Assembly: GCA_020852965.1 (NCBI GenBank)
Contig: JADYZV010000001.1
Span: forward strand, 1 to 41,269
Reading direction: 5' to 3'
Origin: Pirellulaceae bacterium
GTDB taxonomy: Bacteria; Planctomycetota; Planctomycetia; Pirellulales; Pirellulaceae
DNA: 41,269 bases
Positions 22,501 through 28,500 of the stretch are shown one piece after another; within the stretch, counting starts at the first letter, position 1; each line of letters opens with the position of its first letter. The translations under genes and the position numbers were made by a program. The notes under the pieces were generated by a model. It was not told the origin of the DNA. It worked only from the letters and a program-made list of their open reading frames with translations, and did no database searches.

Positions 22501-25500
22501 CTGGCGATTGGGCGAAGGTGGCAAGGTCGCAATCAACGCGGCCACGTCGGGAGCGCTGCATGACGGAGAGTATCAAGATGGTATCAACCAAGGCGTTCGC
22601 TCGGTACTTGTCGGCGACTTGGCAATCCGCACGGACGGATCCTCCGGCCACGTTCTCATTCCCGACCATCCCGATTTGAGATCGCCGGCACTGACGGTCG
22701 AAGCGTTGGTATTTCCCAATCACGGAGCCGGAAATGGGGACACGATTGTCAGCAAGTACATTCAAACCCTAACGACCAGCGGGTACTCCTTGGACATCAC
22801 ACAATCCAGCGGAACCGAAGTACGTTTCGTGATCAACGGCAGCGTTTCGGTATCCGCTCCGATTGCAACTGGCCAATGGTCGCACGTGGCCGCCTCGTTT
22901 GATGGTGCGACGATGAGATTATTCGTCAACGGGTCCATGGTCGACTCGCGTGCGTTCAGCGGTTCGATCAACCATGCCGAAACGCCGCTGCGAATTGGTG
23001 ACAACCAATACAGTCCATTCTCAACCTGGGACGGCTCGATCGATGAAGTTGCCGTCTACAACTCGGCGCTCGCACCATCGGAACTCACACAACATGCGAC
23101 GCTCGCACTGACGAAGATCAATCAGACGGTCGATATCGACTTGATTCGCGACGGGGACCCCGCATTTACGCTACCCATCGCTGATGACACCTTCAACGAC
23201 GGAGAATTCACGTGGACCAGTCCCTCATCGATCACGCCGGCCGATGATTATCGTGTTCGAGTCACGCGCGGATCGTTGACGGATACCAGCAACCACGTCT
23301 TCGAAATCACCACTCCGGTCACGACCTACTATGTCAATCTGGCCGCCGATTCTGACCTGACGGACAATCAATGGACAACAGCGGCCGGTTCTGATGCCAA
23401 CAGCGGACTGTCGCCGGATCAACCCAAGGCGTCCATTCGGGCGGTGCTGGAATCTTTCGATCTGGGCATTGGCGACACGATTCGAGTCGACACTGGACAC
23501 TATTTGCTCAGCGCCAACACGCTGATCGCGGCGGAAGACTCGGGGGTACGGATTGTCGGCGCCGACGGCGTGGACTCCTTCGGCACGCCTCGGCAAACCG
23601 TGCTCGACCGGGGCAACACGAACAACGGTAACTACGTGTTTCAGTTCACCGGCGGAGATGAGGTCACTCTAGAGAATCTATCCATCACGGGTGGCTACAT
23701 CGGTGTTTTTGCAGGCCCAGGTACCAATTCTCGGGACGTTTCCCTGGTTAATAATCGCTTCTTCAACAACCGACAAGCCCAGGTCGCCGTTCACACCACC
23801 AACGACAACTGGCGAATCGTAGGGAACGATATCGACGACTCGCTGTCGACGACGTCCTTCCAGGGTGTGTATGTCGAGGCGAATGGAATTAGCATCCTAG
23901 ACAACACCATTCATGGTCACGTGGATGGGATCCGAATCGTTGCACCTGGCCTCGGATCGCAGATCATCGGCAACGAACTTTTCGAAAATACCGCCGGAAT
24001 CACGATCAACGTCAGCAATCAAACAAGCGACACGCTGATTCAGGCCAACCATGCGTACAACAATCAGGACGGCATCGTCGTCTCGTTCAGTAGCACTACG
24101 GGAAACGTGGCAAGCGTCTCGGAAAATGAAGCGCATGGCAATACGCGTGATGGTATTCGCGTGGACAGGAACGTGCGAGTTCTCGACAACACGACCTATG
24201 ACAACGGGCGCGACGGAATCGGAGCGGATTTGGGCGCAGTGATCGAAGGCAATTTGTCGCACGGGAATCTCACCGGTATCTTTGTCAACGATTCCAATGG
24301 CCCCAGCTTCGCCATCGACAACACGATTTACGACAATTCATTCGCGGGTATCTATGCGGTCAAGAGCAGCACAGCGATCGGAAATCGGATCTATAACAAC
24401 GGTGTCGGCATTCGAGCATACAGCAACAGCGGCACGTATAGTTTTGACGGGAAAATTCAAAACAACATCATTCGCGATAGCGGTACCATCAGCATCGAAG
24501 TTCGCGATGCTGGTTTCGGTGCTGAGATCTCCAACAATACAATCTACGAACCGACCGCCAACGCCATTAGCATGTGGGACGGATCACGCGACCTGAATTT
24601 GAGCAACAACATTATTTGGGTTGGCGGAGGCATCGCCATCACCGCGTCCAGTGACAGCCAAAACGGATTCGTCAGCAACTACAACTTGATCTACACTCCT
24701 GCTGCAGGAACTCTAGCGTTGTGGGGAGCAACCGTCTTTGACAGTCAAACCGACTGGTTCTACGAACTGGGCCTGGATCGAAACAGTCGGATTGGAGACA
24801 CGGCTGAGTTTGAACCGCGCTTTGTTGATACGGAATTGTTTCATTTGCAAGCCGATTCACCGGCGATTGACGCGGGTGATCCATTGCTGTCCTACACTGG
24901 CGAGCCAGCACCAAACGGGCTGCGTCGCAACCTCGGTGCATACGGAAATACTGCGTTGGCGACGCAAAGCCCCGCCGACTTCATCCAAGTACTCAACCCC
25001 AACGGACTCGAACGATTCCAGTCGGGGCAAACCGTTTCATTGGCCTGGCGACAAGATGGCGAGTTCGTTGAATCCCTTGACGACAGCTATGCAATCACCG
25101 TCAGCGATCAAGAACCGATCCACTACTACCGTTTGGGCGAAATCGCCGGCAGCACGTCCGCCATCGACGTCATCAATGGTCTCAGTGGTATTTATATCGG
25201 TTCACCAACACTCGGCGTGACCGGTGCATTCGGCCCCGGACTCGATCATGGTGTTCATTTGGACGGTATCGACGACGTTCTGCGCATTCCGGATGACGGT
25301 AGCCTAGCGCTAACTCGCAAGCTTACGCTATCCATGTGGGTCAAGCTTGATTCTCATCAGGCCCAGTATTCCACGTTGGTGTCGAAGGGACCTAGCGGCA
25401 ATACGTTCACGCTCGCGGTCGAGAACAATGGGTCGTTGAGGCTGCGGACTCAGGGACACTTGACCGTCGATACAGCGACCACCGCGCCCAGTGCAATTCA

Positions 25501-28500
25501 GCTCGGACGGTGGCATCACATCGCCGCGACCTTGGATCGCGACGCATTGCAAATGAGGCTGTACGTCGATGGTGTCCTACTAGAAACCGAAGCACTGCGA
25601 ACGCCGCTTGACTCGGTAACCAGTTCGGCCGATCTGTACGTCGGTCAACACGCGACCGCCAGCAGCACGTTTGGACGTTTGACAGGTCGCATCGATGAGT
25701 TGGCGGTTTTTGATCGTCCATTGTCAGCGGAGGAGATTGCTCGGCAAAGCGTTCCGCGTGCGTCTCGGGTGACAGTGGAACTGGTGAACGCAAACACCAA
25801 TGCCGTCGCACATACAATCGCCGATCAAGCAGTACTGCCCGGTCACTTGACATGGACCATCCCCGCCTCGGTTTCCACCGATCAGCAATACACGATTCGC
25901 GTCAGTGCAGAGGGCGGTGTCAGCGATTCCAGCGACGGGTCCTTCTTGATCACTGGTGATGGTAGCGAATATTACGTCAACATCGCTGGCGACACAAACT
26001 TCGGCGACAACGAGTTCACCTCGGTACCAGGCGACAATGGCAACTCGGGCAAGTCTCCCGACAGGCCCATGGCGAGCTTGCGAGCACTATTACAAGCCTA
26101 CCAACTGCAACCCGGCGATACGGTCTACGTCGATTCGGGAACCTACGACCTGGTCGACGATATCGTGATCAAGCAGGGTGGCATCACCATTCGCGGTGCT
26201 TCGCAAACGGAACATGCGACGACGTTCAACCGCGGAAACACGACGGAGGGGAGTGCCGTCATTCGGCTCATCGATGCCGACAATGTGACGCTCGATTCAC
26301 TTTCGATTACCGGTGGCTACCGTGGCATTGTCGCACCGATCGGTGGCGACAGCGACGGTGTAAGCGTCATCAATAGCCGTATCTATAACAACGCTCGCGA
26401 AGAAATTTTTATCGACGAGTCGAATGATGGTTGGACCATCGATGCTTCAACCATTTTCGATACTCAAAATAACCATTACGACGGTGTTGCGATCTTTGCC
26501 AGCGGTGCGGCGGTTCGCAACAGTACCATGTATGGGCACAGCGACGGAGTTGAGGTTTATGATCTTGATGGCCGCAACTATAGTATCACTGGAAACACGG
26601 TTCGGAATAATCGCGACATGGGAATCCGAGTCCAGATCGGTGGATCGGGCGTCGGTTCCAATCAAGTGTCGGACAACACGACTCATACCAACGGTCGCGA
26701 CGGGATCTACGTCGATTCGGGTAACACCGGCCAAGTCACCGTGGTTGCCGACAACGTCACTTTTAACAACATATTCTCAGGGATTTGTGCCGAGCGGGCC
26801 GAGGTTCGCAACAACACGGCGTACGGCAATCAATCCGCTGGCCTGTTTGTGACCGACAGTGCGCTGGCCATCGGAAACATTTCCCATTCGAACACGGTTG
26901 GAATCATTTCGGGCGAAAACTCGGGGAGTGGTTTTGCCACAGTTCGCAACAATACTGTCTACGCCAACGTCAACGCGGGCATCCGCGCCAACTACGCATC
27001 GGTAATCCAGAACAATGTGGTTCACATGAGTCCCGTCGGAATTTATGCCTACGACCGATTCAACGGCAGCGTGACGGGAAATGTGGTTTACAACATCAAC
27101 TTGGTCGCACTAGATATCGACAACAATGAGAGTGGCGTTTTTTCTGGAAATACGATCCGTCAAACCACCGGCGACGGGGTCCGCGTTCGCAATAATTCTC
27201 AATTCGTTTCGCTGACCAACCACATAATCCAGGTGGATAGCGGTATCGCCGTCACGGTCACGAACGACAGCCAGCGAGGGTTTTTTAGCGACTACAACCT
27301 GATCCACACGCCCAACTCGGGCACCATCGGATCATGGAATGGCGTGCAGTATTTAAATCATTCCGATTGGTATTATGAGTTGGGTTTGGATCAGCACAGC
27401 TTGATCGGCAGCACCGCCGAATTCGATCCGTTGTTTGTATCCGCCAGCGATTTTCGCTTGCAAGCCGGATCTCCAGCGATTGATGCAGCGGACCCCGACG
27501 CGGCGTTCTCCCTTGAGCCGCAGCCAAACGGCTCGCGGCGGAACTTGGGTGCCTTTGGGAATACGGAATTGGCCGAGTTGAGCCAGACCGCTTTCGTGCA
27601 GGTGCTAAGCCCCGGTCGATTCGAAAAAATTGAACTCGGTCAATCAATCCCCATCGTCTGGCGACAAAGTGGAACGTCGCCTGTCACCATCGAGCTGATC
27701 GATTTCGACAGTGGTGCGGTCGTGCAGACCATCGCCCAACAGCAAACGTTGCCCGATCGTCTGGACTGGGTCGTGCCGACCGAAGTGGTCACGGATCGGT
27801 CCTATCAAATTCGCGTCACGGTGGAGTCCGGTGCCAGCGATAGCAGCGACGGCGAGTTCCAAGTTGTTTCGTCTGGGACTGATTATTACGTGAACGTCGC
27901 GGGAGACAGCGACTGGTCGGACAACGAGACCACGACCGCCGGCGGCGACAACGCCAATAGTGGGAAGTCGCCGGACCGACCGATGTCGAGCCTTCGCGGT
28001 CTGATGCAGGCCTACGATCTTGGCCCAGGAGATGTGATCCACGTTGATGCAGGATACTATCACCTCACACGAAACTTGGAGATCGTCGCGGAGGATTCCG
28101 GCGTCATCATTCGCGGGGCTCGGGCCGCCGGCCATCCGACGATCCTAGATCGGCAAAACCCGCTCCCGTACAGCTATGGATTCAATTTCGCCGGTGGGAG
28201 TGATATCACCATCGAGTCGTTAACGATCACGGGAGCCGAGTTCGGTGTGTTTGCGGCCGACAACGCTGATTCCGATCGCGTCACGTTGCGAGGCAATCGT
28301 ATTTTCAATAACGATCGCGTGGAAGTGGTCATCAACCAGTCGAACGATGAATGGCGCGTAATTGACAATGAGATCTACGATCTCGCCGCCACGGACTCAT
28401 CTGGCGTTATCCTGCGCAGCTCACTCGCGACCATCGAAGGGAATTCGATTCACGATCACCGCTACGGAGTCGACGTACAAAGTCCCGCGTCGTCATTCTT

